A stretch of 64,000 nt of DNA from Acanthosepion esculentum (taxonomy: Eukaryota > Mollusca > Cephalopoda > Sepiida > Sepiidae), in assembly GCA_964036315.1 (NCBI GenBank), contig OZ038500.1, positions 57,588,446 to 57,652,445 on the forward strand. Direction: 5' to 3'. The notes beneath the pieces were generated by a model, which did not search any database, was not told where the DNA came from, and saw only the letters and a list, made by a program, of their open reading frames with translations. Numbering within the stretch: the stretch's first letter is position 1; every line of letters starts with the position of its first letter. Positions 1 through 11,372 of the stretch are shown here, in pieces. A program made the translations under genes and the position numbers.

Positions 1-131
1 TATATATATACATACGTATATATATATATATATATATATACATAAATATATATATATATACATATATATACATATATATATATACATATATATATATACG
101 TACATATATATACATATATATATATATATAC
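1..131. repeat. Interrupted (TA)n microsatellite
   Basis: Alternating TA with scattered CATA and CGTA interruptions fills the start of the window. The tract is cut by the window edge, so its true length is unknown. Confidence 0.95.
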
Positions 132-275
132 AGAAAAAATAAGCAGGTAAGCAATTAAAGTGAATCCTATTAATATAAAATATTTAAAATGATCCACAAA
201 AGAGAGCAAATGAATTACATTTTTATGTAATCATTTCTATGCTATATTATAAATATATGTCTCATTTTTACGCAA

Positions 276-278
<3 letters not shown>

Positions 279-334
<56 letters not shown>
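279..334. repeat. (AT)n microsatellite
   Basis: About 28 uninterrupted AT units follow roughly 150 bases of AT-rich single-copy sequence. No gene is visible on either side. Confidence 0.95.
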
Positions 335-337
<3 letters not shown>

Positions 338-440
338 AACAATATTATAAACATCACTCGAAAGGTATAAAAATCTATCACTATCAATAAACATTATTGT
401 CAATAATTGTAAATATTTCTCAGAAGAGCTGTTATCATTA

Positions 441-1728
441 TTTCTAACTTAGATCACGACAAGGCTACTGGTGGTGACGGGATACCAGCCATTGTCCTGA
501 GGAAATGAGCACCTGAACTGGCGCCTGCCGTCTCTAAATTATACAACCGCTGCCTCAAGGAGTCCTGTTTTCCTGACTGCTGGAACTCCTCAACCATTGT
601 TCCTGTCTTTAAGAACTCTGGTGACCCCTCCGACCCTTCCAATTACCGTCCGATCAGTCTCCTACCCCTCTTCGGCAAAGTCTTCGAGACCATTATCAAC
701 ACCGAAGTGATTAATTATCTGATATCCCATGATCTGCACTCAGACAAGCAGTATGGTTTCCGCTTTGCCCGATCTACTGCCGATGTGCTTACGCCCATCA
801 CTGAATTTGTCTACCAAGCTACCATAATAACGGTAAAGCTCGTGCCGTGGCCCTTGACATCTCCAAGGCATTTGACAGAGTTTGGCATGCCGGCCTTCTT
901 CGCAAGCTCCAGGGTTATGGTATCACAGGTCGATTGTTTGACCTAATACAATCATTCCTGTCAAACCGGGAATTGAAGGTCGTTCTCAATGGATTCATCT
1001 CCAGCTCCTATCCCACTAACGCAAGTGTTCCTCAAGGCTCCATCCTAGGCCCTACTCTGTTCCTCATATTTATAAACGACCTTCCTGACGCCATAGACTC
1101 CCAAGTCGGCATCTACGCTGGAGCCCCTGCTGTTTGTCTCAGGCTTCTTGATAAGATCCAGAGACAGATATGTAATGTGATTGGCCCTGATCTGTCATCT
1201 CGTCTGCAGTCGCTCTCTCACAGACGCGATGTTGCCTCGCTCTGCCTTTTTTACAAGTACTTTCACGGTAATTGTTCCGAGGAGCTGCTTTCGCTTGTCC
1301 CTAGGCCTCGTGAATTTAAACGTCCTACGAGGCTGCTATCCCATTCCCACCCTTACACCTTTGAAACTGTTAGATGTAGACGTCTCTTCTACTCCAATAG
1401 CTTCATGTCTCGCACATCTCGCCTATGGAACTCCCTTCCCTATTACTGTTTCCCTGACAAATACAATCTCCAACTGTTTAAGTGTAGCGTCAATCGACAT
1501 CTCCAGTTGCCTTGATCTATCCACTTCCCTTCTCCACATCCTTTCATCTTTCATTCCTATCTGCTCTCGCTTCAAATCTTCTGTAACCCCCTTGCCTTGA
1601 TCGACCCACTGTCTTTCTCTTTCTCCACACCCTCTCCTTTACCACTCCTATCTGCTCTTCCTGCAACCCTTCTATAACCCCTTGCGTGATAGTGGCCTCC
1701 AGCCTTGCTTGGGGTGATACGCTTAAAA
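441..1728 (+). mobile_element. 5'-truncated Jockey-like LINE
   Basis: This is the 3' part of a non-LTR retrotransposon: decayed reverse transcriptase, then about 210 bases of 3' UTR ending in GCTTGGGGTGATACGCTTA and a short A-run that passes into (AT)n. The same 3' UTR occurs in reverse near 61.3-61.7 kb, which confirms that it belongs to a dispersed family. The endonuclease and ORF1 expected in a full Jockey-clade element are missing, as usual for 5'-truncated copies. No target duplication is recognisable because both flanks are AT-rich. Confidence 0.85.
443..1515 (+). pseudogene. Jockey-like reverse transcriptase, YxDD block deleted
   Basis: The RT fingers open with KATGGDGIP and the block SNYRPISLLP. 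The palm block LDISKAFDRVWH and the block VPQGSILGP are clear, and the C-terminal tail has SRTSRLWNSLP. Three breaks are visible. An in-frame TGA lies at 506-508. A frameshift near 820-830 separates FVYQA from the DISKAF block. After GIYA, where the catalytic YADD should continue, the frame jumps straight into GAPAVCLRLLDKIQ, which normally lies far downstream. The active-site aspartates and the following thumb region are therefore gone. The copy cannot encode an active enzyme. It is likely neutral, with no sign of host use. Confidence 0.88.
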
Positions 1729-1740
1729 AAATATATATAT

Positions 1741-3631
1741 GTTATAAGCTGGGATTCACGTTGTATATTTATTATCTAAATATCAGCACATTCCGAAAAT
1801 ATGATTGACATCGTTTGCTTAATATGCATTTCATTATGAATATTATCAACTTGCATAATAAAACCTGACAAAATTACGGTCACACCCTAGCTTTTAAAAA
1901 TAATTACCTTAAAACAAATCCTTTTAATAAAAATAGGTATAGGGGGTTGTCGCACCTCCAAAAACCTAAAAGATATTTTTTCCGCGCGCGGATGTATATA
2001 GCCAGGATTAAATTATTATTTAGCTTAGACATTTGGACATTGTAATATAAACAACGAACGGACGTATTTTCAGTAAATTAACAAAGCCAGCAAATCAGAA
2101 TTAAAGATTCAACGTTTGTCCAACCAAATGGAACAGCACGAACCTAACATTTTGGCTAAGCTGAGCCTGTCTCTACCGATATAAGCGGAAGAGAATTAGC
2201 ATTTTGTCAGATAGCGGTATGCGACAGACGGAGAAAGCAACCACACTGACAGACAATGAATCAAGGAATCTGCACGATACACGAGCGCCGTAATTTCCAT
2301 CATTTCTCCTGGACGAGGAATTTAACAAAAGAACTAACGGACCACTGATATAAAATTAATTTTATTTGTAAGTACGAGCTTGGCATACTAAAACCAAATA
2401 CGCTCCCGGAAAGTTTCCGTCTGTGATTTATGACTAATGCTTGCCGTTCCACAACGAACTAATGTCTCTTACAGAGACTCATCCTTTTTTTCTTTTCCAC
2501 AGCACCAGTGTTTCTCTAAAGACATAATTATTATTGTTTGTTCTATAAAACCATGTTTGTGTTTTTTCATGCTTCTGTAGTCAGAAGCACTGCTACATTA
2601 TGGGTCGACTAAACAATTCGTAGTCATCGCACCCGCTACAGCGTAATGATAGAACTGATTTAGAAGCAAAGAAAGCGCTAAACATTAATCATTCAATACA
2701 ATAATAGTTCATCCTGATTTCAAAACTACCATAAATAAATCCATCAAAGTAAGTGGTAGGAGCATTGTAGCTCTAATCTAGACATCAAACTCTCTAGCAT
2801 CAAGCCCGATTATAAGAGAGTGCAAAAGAGAATACAGATAGATAAGAAAGAAGGAGGCTGTTCTGGCCAGACTCCGCATCTCATACACACAGTCATCTAC
2901 TGAATAAAATGAAGAACCAATTTGTATTGCGTATCAAGAACAATAAAAAGTGAAATATATGCTAGGGAATTGTGGTGTAAACGCCCTTCAAATGGTAAAC
3001 AACCTAAAACAATCTCTTCAACGAAGTTAATCTACTCCAAATAATCAAATTCTTGAAAGATTCCTGATTCTACATGGAAATATAATCTCTAAGTCTTAAG
3101 CATATTATTTTCTGCACTACTCGTAAAACATTCTACGTAGACTTAACCTTTAAAATATTTTTCCTCTTCCGAATCATATTCTAACACTTGATTTCGAATA
3201 GAAAAAACAGTCCGGCACGAAATAACTCGAGCAAATGTTGATATGCCGAGAAACAGAAAAAAAACAAAAAAACAAAAAACAAAACAGAACGAAATGAAAT
3301 CTTTTATTAATCCTGATGCATTTTATTTGACATTAACGCCTCTGTATCAAGACTTCTGTAAAATTCATATGGAATTAAAAGGTTCGCTCGACCTTGTTCA
3401 AAGAGATTTCTATTTTCGATTAAAAAACAATAAAAGAAGAAATAATTAGGACGTATTCCATGGCTTAGATAATTGTATATTTCGCTCGAATAGCAGACGA
3501 CAAACTTCTTGTTCAGTTAAAACCGAGAATTTCAAACATTGATTCTCAAATCTCAAATGATTGTCCTCTCGTATTGAACCTTGGTTACCTATGGATACAT
3601 ACAAATAAAATCTTGTAAAATTTCTCTCCCT
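1741..3631. other. AT-rich stretch, nothing recognised
   Basis: I see no LINE, SINE or transposase motif and no long coding frame on either strand. A 68-codon frame at 3243-3449 starts in A-rich lysine codons and resembles no family I know. Confidence 0.5.
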
Positions 3632-3708
3632 AGAGAGAGGGAGAGAGAGAGAGAGAGAAAGACGAGAGAGAGAGAGAGAGAGAGTGAGAGATAGAGAGTG
3701 AGAGAGAA
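3632..3708. repeat. (GA)n microsatellite
   Basis: A purine-only GA tract with a few AC, TG and TA interruptions. Confidence 0.95.
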
Positions 3709-4044
3709 TCGATTGAGATCAGAAAAGGTCATTGTCAACTTGAATGCTACTGCAGATTAAAGCCAGTAATTTTCTAACGAATGGAAATGTTGATTAGATT
3801 TTTAGATTTTTCTGCATCTTAAATTTTTTACTCTTCCTGTTTGTTGCCTCTACTTAATTAAGAGATTACACCTTAAAATTCATTTACATACAGCAATAAC
3901 AAAATAAGCACTACAAAATCAAGGGTCATGGGATTTTATTAACAGTACTTATTTCCCTTCGCGTTAGAATTTCTTAAAGTCAAGAGGAGATGGTTCTAGT
4001 GCAGTTAGAATTGTTTGTTTCTATTGAAAAATAAGTTTCTCTCG

Positions 4045-4365
4045 TAGAATAAGGAATGCAATTTTCAGTTCCTCTCAAAAAAAATAAATGTGTATTTCAA
4101 ATCCACTGGAAGAATAATGAATCTAAATATATAATTTTTTTCTTTAACGATTAACAATTTTCAATTTCAATTTCTCGGGGAGAATAAAGATTCTGGATTT
4201 TCTTTTCTTTTGAAGAATAACGAATTTGCATTTCAGTTGCTCTAAAAAAATAACAATTCTAAATTTCAATTTCGTTCAAATAATAACGAATCTGAATTTT
4301 GCTTTCGTTCGAAGAATAACAAATCTGGATATCTAATTCTTTCAAATAATAACATATCTATAATG
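4045..4365. repeat. Degenerate 33-bp minisatellite
   Basis: About nine diverged copies of a 33-base unit, roughly GAATAACGAATCTGAATTTC followed by a T-rich part and TTCG. The later copies (4215-4365) are the most regular. On the minus strand the unit is 11 codons with a repeated LLFFER-like peptide. That open frame is a by-product of a period divisible by three. No coding role is suggested. Confidence 0.75.
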
Positions 4366-4689
4366 TCAAAATTATTTAAAAAAATAAATTGTTTGATTTG
4401 ATATATAACCGCTGTGACAGCAAAATTGTCCAAATCGTATGACATCAAAATTGTCCAAATGTTATATTAAACATTGAACCGTTGTATTTTTTAGAAATGA
4501 TTAAAGACATCTTACTGGAATTCTACGAGATTTTTATAACCCTATTAAACTCTACTTTGAAGAAAAAGAATATCTTATTACTCTCCAAGATTAGCAGGAT
4601 AATTGTGATGAAATCGATCATAAACGAAGATGAGATTAATTAATAATAGATTAGTTTTGGTAGCTCATGAAAAATTGAAATAAAGTTCA

Positions 4690-4732
<43 letters not shown>

Positions 4733-4753
4733 TAGATAGATAATATTAGTGGT

Positions 4754-4790
<37 letters not shown>

Positions 4791-4813
4791 TAGATAGATA
4801 ATATTAGTGGTCA

Positions 4814-4843
<30 letters not shown>
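4690..4843. repeat. Compound (TA)n/(GATA)n tract with 62-bp tandem duplication
   Basis: The segment (GATA)3-TATTAGTGGTCAATATA occurs twice at about 62-base spacing, each copy flanked by pure (TA)n. Slippage or unequal exchange in the TA tract is the simple explanation. Confidence 0.9.
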
Positions 4844-4844
<1 letters not shown>

Positions 4845-4892
4845 AATTCACTGGAGGATAGAATCCAGGTAGAACAAATTAAATTTTTTTTT

Positions 4893-5017
4893 GAATTTGT
4901 AGGTCTGATGAATTGGATCGTGATTATATATATAATATAAAAGGCTCAAACAACCATGGTTATAATTTATTACATTGGAATCGTAATCACGATCCAATTC
5001 ATCAGACCTACAAATTC
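4893..5017. repeat. Inverted repeat, 34-bp perfect arms
   Basis: The arms at 4893-4926 and 4984-5017 are exact reverse complements over 34 bases, separated by a 57-base AT-rich spacer. The arms are not simple sequence, so the match is not due to low complexity. The pair lies 11 bases from a second palindrome. Confidence 0.95.
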
Positions 5018-5028
5018 CCAAAAATCTT

Positions 5029-5037
5029 TTGGAAATA

Positions 5038-5135
<98 letters not shown>

Positions 5136-5144
5136 TATTTCCAA
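5029..5144. repeat. Palindrome with a (TA)n core
   Basis: The arms TTGGAAATAATACATAC (5029-5045) and its reverse complement (5128-5144) flank about 80 bases of uninterrupted (TA)n, itself self-complementary. The whole 116 bases can form one continuous hairpin or cruciform. Confidence 0.95.
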
Positions 5145-5159
5145 CATATTCATGATGAT

Positions 5160-5510
5160 CGGTCTCTCTAACTTTCTGTCCTGGAGTAACATGGTGCGTC
5201 ACAGTTTTCACGTACGATTTCGTTTTTAAATCTTTTTTCACTGCTCTTTGAAACTTCATAGCTGAAACCGCTCTCTCACGTGCCAAACGTCTTATGAATG
5301 AGATGGATCATTTCTAATTGATCTCTTTGGCTTTAATTTAAAATAATGATCACTCTTCCTGTTGTGACCTGTTGATCCAGTCTTCCTCTCTACTGTTCCC
5401 TCTTTTTAAAAACTTATTAACCTTTCTCGTGATGGTTCTTGAATGGACTTTGAAGATGGAAACCAGTGTATGAATGGTGGTACCTTTACTTGAGGCGTGA
5501 ATGATTTTTT
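5160..5510 (-). pseudogene. Possible Tc1/mariner-type transposase N-terminal relic
   Basis: On the minus strand, broken frames give a peptide like LLKEGTVERK, a glycine/arginine-poor linker, then AVKKDLKTKSY and THHVTPGQK. This order resembles the paired-type helix-turn-helix region of a DDE transposase. There are frameshifts and stops, and no catalytic triad is visible downstream because the palindrome interrupts it. This is family resemblance by eye only; it could be an unrelated decayed sequence. Confidence 0.35.
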
Positions 5511-5986
5511 CCTCTCACCATTGATCACTTGAGAAGATAGTGGGGCTGACACAATACGATTTTAATCAGTTCTCTTTCTAGCTGAATATCTCAAAGGATT
5601 TTACAGTGATAAAATATGTCAAGATTCCTAAATTTCTTAACCGAAAACCTGGAAAAAATAAACGCAGTTAGTTTAGTGGTTTTTAGATAGTAAAGATTTT
5701 GTGGAATGGATAATTATGATGTAACAGGATTTAGACAATTTTGCTGTTACACACGGATATACTTAATATAACATGAAAGACAATTAGATTGATATTCCAG
5801 ATATGCCGGGCATGAAGATCATTTATAAATCTGATTTGTGCTTGTATTCAAACAACATTTTTTTTGTCCCAGTAGGAAATAAGCAAACGGCACATTTACA
5901 AGGCCGGTCGATGTTGAATTTTCTTATATTTCTTAAAGCACAGACAGCACAATTTTATTCCAAACATTGTAATCTCAGTTCCTATG

Positions 5987-6070
5987 CAATTTTGATGACT
6001 GATGGATTAGGCTCGCTAACCGTTACTAGGGTAACGGTTAGCGAGCCTAATCCATCAGTCATCAAAATTG
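5987..6070. repeat. Perfect 40-bp hairpin with 4-base loop
   Basis: The bases 5987-6026 are exactly reverse-complementary to 6031-6070, with the loop TAGG. The arm is of mixed composition, including GATGGATTAGGCTCGCTAAC. Long near-loopless perfect palindromes are unstable in replication and normally decay. Complete identity of the arms therefore suggests a recent origin, real base pairing, or an artefact of library or assembly. Confidence 0.97.
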
Positions 6071-6547
6071 TATACGCAGCCTTATGGCTGATGAATTATT
6101 CTCCAGTTTGCAATGCTTATATCGCAGACAAAACATTGCTAGCCTCTCACTACTCTATCACGATTACTATGATAGAGGATCGGATGTGTTATCTTCCTTA
6201 GATCCACCAGCTCACATCTAAAATATGAACTGGTGGATTCAATGAAGGATCAATGACTTTCTAATCCAGGAGCCGCCATAACATGATCACAGGGAAAACC
6301 ATACCCATACCTGTTATGTTCCTCTTGATAAGGAGTAAGTTGCACACAGAAACCATCTTCTCTAGAATTGTGGCACAAACTCCCGAGAGAATGCTTATCT
6401 AACCATTAGAACCTTAGTCTCTTCAATTCCTGGATCAAACTATATCTATCCTACACATTAAACCATTTATTACGTGAACCAAGAGGAAAAAATACACGAG
6501 AACGGAATAATACATATTCTGTCCTAGGTGGATTTTATTCTGGTTTC

Positions 6548-6690
6548 TTTTAGATTGTTTTGTTTTATGGCATATCAACCTCAATTATTGCTGGTAATAT
6601 TTTTGTTCAAAAATGTATTGCTGTCAGATGTAGTTTAGCGTCTTACCCAGGACGCGGATGCAGTTTATCGTCTTACCTAGGACGAGGATT
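6548..6690 (-). mobile_element. Internally deleted copy of a 400-bp SINE-like family
   Basis: The left end carries the reverse complement of the tail ending GGTTGATATACC. The right end holds two units of a roughly 30-base module (GTCTTACCCAGGAC plus GATGTAGTTTAGC). Both modules are also at opposite ends of the copies near 9.2-9.6 and 24.3-24.7 kb. About 250 internal bases are missing. Confidence 0.7.
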
Positions 6691-6699
6691 TATTCTGAC

Positions 6700-7086
6700 C
6701 TTGCCCGTTTCATACCTGGGTGTATAAACTAGCCTAGCCTGACTGGCAAACATCACATCTTCTAAGAAGCCAATGATAATGTAGCAATTTCATGGGTACA
6801 GGTATATAAACATTGTTGTGGAACCCTGCTGAATTTCAATATCATGCATTAATATGGGAAAATATCATCTAAATGACGTTGGATACAGCATGGTTGTTGC
6901 TGCCAGCTGGGCGGATCTGAGTATTTCAAACTCTGCTGATCTGCTAGGATTTTCTGGCACAAAGGACTCTAGAATTTGCAGAGAATAGTCAGAATGTGAA
7001 AAAACTGAAAAAACTCCACCGAGTTTAAATCTGTCAGAAAAAATTCCTTGTTGACGGAAGAGATCGGAAGAGAATAGTTAGATAGG
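6700..7086. other. Unique-looking sequence, nothing recognised
   Basis: No coding frame, repeat family or RNA motif could be identified. Confidence 0.4.
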
Positions 7087-7645
7087 TTCAAATAACCACT
7101 CTTTATAATGGGAGTACACAGAAGATGATATCTGAATAGCGAGATAAATTCAAATAATCACTCTTTATAATTGAGGTTCACAGAAGATGATATCTGAATA
7201 GCGAGATTGGTTCAAATAATCACTCTTTATAATGGAGGTAAACAGATGATATCTGAATAGCGAGATTGGTTCAAATAACGACTCTTTATAATGAAGGTAC
7301 ACAGAAGATGATATATGAATAGGGAGATTGGTTCAATTAACAACTCTTTTAATGGAGCTACATAGAAGATGATCTCTGAATAGATGGATTGGTTCAAATA
7401 ACGACTCTTTATAATGGAGGTACACAGAAGATGATCTCTGAACAGCTAGATGGATTCGAATAACCACTCTTTATAATAGAGGGACATAGAAGATGATATC
7501 TGAATAGTTAGACTGGTTCAAATAACTACTCCTTATAATGGAGGTACACAGATGATGATCTCTGAATAGCCAGATTGGTTCAAATGACCACTCTTTATAA
7601 TGGAGGTACGCAGAAGATGATCTCTGAAAGAACAACACATCGAAC
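7087..7645. repeat. 62-bp minisatellite, about nine copies
   Basis: The unit reads TTCAAATAACCACTCTTTAT, AATGGAGGTACACAGAAGAT, GATATCTGAATAGCGAGATT and GG. Copies differ by scattered substitutions and one- to four-base indels, and all run head to tail. The unit contains a short EcoRV-type ATATC core. It does not resemble the SINEs or LINEs elsewhere in the window. The parent sequence is not seen. Confidence 0.93.
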
Positions 7646-8121
7646 CATGAATCACAAGGGCAACAGCAATGGAGGACCAAGCCGGGCGTCATTCCTGCCA
7701 GATAAGAAAAAGAAAATGTGGATATAACAATTGGGCAATAGCAAATTAGAAAATAAAAAATCATTGGCTGGTTTGCTGAGCTTCGATTATTGCTGAGACG
7801 TTCGTATGGTAATACCGGAATTTGGTGTAAGCAGCATGAACGAATGAATCCGTCCGACATTGTATCTAAAGTCTAAAGCAGCCGATAGTGCTATAATGGG
7901 TATATTTCATTGCATGCATTGGGATTCTTCATTTCAAATAAATGATCGTTTAAATCCCGCAGCCTTACTAGGTAATGGGACAGATCGCGTGTCTCATTTG
8001 ACTATGGTACATACATTTCCTGGTAGGAACTTTCCATAGAAGTGCAGAGTTTCAAAAATAAAATATGATGGCAGATTGGTTCATAGAAACAAAATAGAGG
8101 AATTAATTTTCTTTGTTAAAG
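7646..8121. other. Unassigned sequence downstream of the minisatellite
   Basis: A minus-strand frame covers 7471-7860, but its first third is minisatellite translation and the rest matches nothing I recognise. Confidence 0.4.
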
Positions 8122-8370
8122 TTACCAGATCTCAATCCCGTAGACGATCTTGAGAGCATCGAAGACCTTCTGCCAAAGAGGGTCCTATATGGCTGACGCT
8201 CGAAAGGCCAGCGCTCTGTTAAAGGGCAGAAAGAAACATTTCAAAGCGTACCTGAAATAATGCTAAAACACGCAGTATTAATCCTACGGAACTGGAAGTT
8301 AGAACAGCCAATCGCAACAGTTGGGGACACCATGCCGTCAAACCATTGAAAGATTTATAACTAGCCGAAT
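8122..8370 (+). pseudogene. Tc1-like transposase C-terminal relic
   Basis: The frame starting at 8122 reads LPDLNPVDDLESIEDLL, close to the SPDLNPIENLW motif that carries the second catalytic aspartate of Tc1 transposases. After a stop come RNWKLEQP and DTMPSNH, in the order expected for the C-terminal W...SMPRR region. Several in-frame stops are present. No terminal inverted repeat was found. The match is moderate and by eye. Confidence 0.45.
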
Positions 8371-9227
8371 GCAAGACCAGGAATTTCGCCGGCAACAATG
8401 TCATGATCGTCTGGTACGTGGGTTGCCGCTAACAGGCGTCGGCATTCTGTGTGTAATCCGTGGACTATCGTGTGCGCCTCAGTTTAATCTTCGAGGGCAT
8501 TAACGTCAAAATTCTCATTCTTTTCGTTTGTCGGAGCAGACGTGGTCGTCGTCATCGGCGGACTTCATTAAAAAAATAAATTGTACAATTTTTACATTTA
8601 GTAACTCTCCACTTTGATCGGCTCTTTGGCCTTATAATCGGTGAACAATAGCGTAAAATCTCTAAGAAATAAAAGATATAAATAAGTCGAGAGGCAAATA
8701 TAATGAAAGTGAGCGGTAATAGCGATAAATTCTAAAATAAAATTGGAAAAATTGGAATGAACACAAAAACCGCATGAAATGACAGACGCTAAACCAATAA
8801 TCGGACGCAGGTGTAGTTAAAGAAAGTAATTATCTACGTAAATGTCATTTTAGACAGACGCCTATAAACTCGGTGATGCGCCGAGAATTATCAAGCAAGC
8901 CATTATAGATTTTCTCCACTGAGTTCACGCGAAAGATATGTTACCTGTACGCATGCGGTGTTTGTTGGAAGGATACTTTTTTAAAGATTCAAGTACGTTT
9001 CACCCTTCTTTTAAAAGTAATGTCGTTTCAGTACACGGGTGTTCACGGCTTTCCACAATTTCCTTTCTTTTGTTGATTTAAGTTTGTAGTATGTTGTGTT
9101 CTGTCTGTACAGGTCAGAATTGGCTCAACTAAAGAAAAAGGAGCCCATGTGAAAATTTGAGAATCACGAGTTTCTACCGACAAATGGTCAGTCTACCATG
9201 GGAAGATAATCTAGAAATCAGAAAGAA
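8371..9227. other. AT-rich intergenic stretch
   Basis: No feature supported on either strand. It contains no simple repeat longer than about 15 bases. Confidence 0.4.
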
Positions 9228-9590
9228 AGTCGTCCTGGGTAAGACGATAAACTACTTCCAACAGCAAGGTCTCTGATCAGGAGGTATTGAATAGCGTGGA
9301 ATCATCTCTTAATTGCTCGTGTTCCCAGGTCCACCCTGACCCGGGGTGGTAGCACATGTTAGGGGTCCCAACTATGGACAAATAGTTAACCCCCAAACTA
9401 TGGTAAAAACAGTATGGAAGTGTAAAAATAGGTTTTAATACGAGCGATATATTTTTTTAAGAAGAGAATTAGCAGCAATACATTTTTGAAGAAATATATA
9501 TAAAGCAATAAAAATCCTGTCGGCATTAAATAACCCATTGAGGTTGATATACCATAAAAGAAACCAACCCAGAATGAAAGTAGTGAAAAA
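9228..9590 (+). mobile_element. SINE-like retroposon, 400-bp family, near full length
   Basis: Starts CGTCCTGGGTAAGACGATAA, runs through a conserved body (GTTCCCAGGTCCACCCTGAC) and ends ATTGAGGTTGATATACC with an A-rich tail. It aligns along its whole length with 24257-24672, where an 11-bp target duplication proves retroposition. I cannot identify clear pol III A and B boxes in the head, so the promoter class is unknown. Confidence 0.75.
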
Positions 9591-9973
9591 AAAAAAGAAA
9601 ATGAAAGGAAGAGATTTTAGGGATTAAAAATGAGTAAAGAAAGCTTGGAAATTTTAACACACATTGTGTATATAGAAGGCAAAAGAAGGAGGGTAAAATC
9701 AGCGAATAACCTAATTGATGAGTTTTAGAAGCATTTCACTCCACGCAAAGCAATAAACCTAAGAGGCAAGTGGTTAACTGACTGTTAGAGAATATGACAA
9801 AACTACTATTAATGCAGAAGACAATAAGAGAGCCATAATTAAGAGGACAGAAGATAACGACTGGCAAGAGAGTTAGCATTTAACACGTTAGGATGGCGGC
9901 TCAAGAAGCCCAAGGATAAAGCGGCGCCGATGGAAAAGCCCAAATCAGCCAAGTTATGTAGCCTCATATATAA
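9591..9973. other. Possible decayed LINE 3' UTR
   Basis: Phrases such as AATTAAGAGGACAGAAGATA faintly resemble the minus-strand Jockey-like 3' ends at 10.9, 56.8 and 62.9 kb. The similarity is too weak to annotate firmly. Confidence 0.25.
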
Positions 9974-10388
9974 GTAAATGCTCTGTTTATAATAAACAGT
10001 ATATAAAACTGCATTTACCGGCCTGAATGTCCGATAAAATTTTCATAGAAAATATTCGTTCTCTGATAGTATTCGAACCTGTATCCTATACGGAACCGTC
10101 ATATAGCCCGACCTGCCTTTTAACCGATTCGGCCACTGAGGATCGTTCGGCTAGCAAGGTCGAATTTACTGCTTATAATAAGGTTAAGGCACGGTTCCGT
10201 ATAGAATACAGGTTCGAATTCTGTCGGAGGACGAATATTTTCTATGAAAATTTCTCGGACATTCAGGCCGGTAAATGTAGTTTAATACTGTTTATTATAA
10301 AATAGAGCATTTACTTAAATACTTGTATCTATAAAAAGAATGTTAAACATAAAAATGTCTTAAAATAATTTCGGACTTTGTCCATTTC
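9974..10388. mobile_element. Head-to-head SINE foldback with one MITE arm
   Basis: The left arm (about 9974-10140) and right arm (about 10180-10320) are reverse complements of the same tRNA-headed repeat. Both carry GTAAATGCTCTGTTTATAAT or its complement at the outside and a B box (GGTTCGAATTC or close) towards the centre. The tRNA-like heads face each other. On the right, 10321-10388 continues into one 65-base arm of the MITE at 17570-17883. The left arm ends before that sequence. Confidence 0.85.
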
Positions 10389-10489
<101 letters not shown>

Positions 10490-10671
10490 GGGGGTATTGT
10501 AATAAAACACCCATCTTAAAACCAAAAATAATAACACATATAAAAATCTTAACCGAAGCAAAATCAGTAGTACAAATTCCTGACCACTGATAAACCACTT
10601 TCTTCCGGAATGACAATGCATTTCTATAGTAAATATTTATCAATTATTCATAATTAATTCATTGATATTTT

Positions 10672-11372
10672 TACGGCTTATCAACCTTTTCAGGTTATTT
10701 TAAAGCCAGATTTTTTTTTTTAGATTGTAAGAATTCTTTTGGGAGATAATAATGATCTACTGAAACAAGTACTAATAATGAACCCGTAGCTAGGGGGAGA
10801 AGAGGTGGATTCATACCTTTCCCAAGGGTAAATGGAGTTAGAACTCGGCTCTTCGATTTCCATTTTAAAAAAATGGAATTCACCCTCTACAGGAGACGAT
10901 GGGTTGCGGGAGGATTATAAACAGAGACATTACTAATAAGCAGGAACCCAAAGAGTAATCAGGAGGACAGTAGATAGTGATTGACATAGCATTTAAATTT
11001 TCTTAAGGTTAAAGTTAACTGGAAAGCATGGAGCCGAAAGGGAGTTCCACAAGCGAGAAGTGCGAGAAATTAAACTGTCAGCATAGAATTTACGGTTACA
11101 TCTAGCCAATTCAATTGTAAAGCGACGCCAGTCTAGAGTTGCGCTTACATTCAAAGAGTCTAGGTACCATAGTTCATCCGAATATTTACCGTAAAGGTAT
11201 TTATAGAAAAGGCACAGAGAGGTAACCATATGTCGGTGGAAATGTGAGTGAAGAAGAGACGCCAGACGAGGATCAATAAACCGTTATTCTTTAAGCCTCC
11301 TCATATCCAAGCTTACAGCACCTGGTATGCCCAAGTGGTCACTCATCTAGGTACTGACCAGGCTCGAAGCTG
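10672..11372 (-). mobile_element. SINE with 5S rRNA-like leader, interrupted
   Basis: Two pieces of one minus-strand SINE are separated by a LINE fragment. The 3' piece (10672-10862) has the tail complement GGCTTATCAACC, the body and part of the tRNA-like region (AGAACTCGGCTC). The 5' piece (about 11278-11372) has the rest of the tRNA-like region. Directly upstream of it is a 5S rRNA 3' half: the plus strand reads AAGCTTACAGCACCTGGTAT and GGTACTGACCAGGCTCG, the complement of 5S rRNA. The arrangement matches the uninterrupted copy at 41968-42325. Confidence 0.8.
10890..11277 (-). mobile_element. Jockey-like LINE 3' fragment inside a SINE
   Basis: The minus-strand frame 11229-10993 gives SLCLFYKYLYGK and then LISRTSRLWNSL, the C-terminal tail seen in the element at 441-1728. 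Divergence is high, so this is a different subfamily. A roughly 100-base 3' UTR follows to 10890. It sits between the two halves of a SINE, so it inserted later than that SINE. Confidence 0.78.

Noticed and set aside
5008..5286. Overlapping frames full of Tyr-Ile repeats, here and at 10.4, 13.6 and 16.9 kb
   Set aside because: They are translations of (TA)n in several frames and both strands, with no conserved part.
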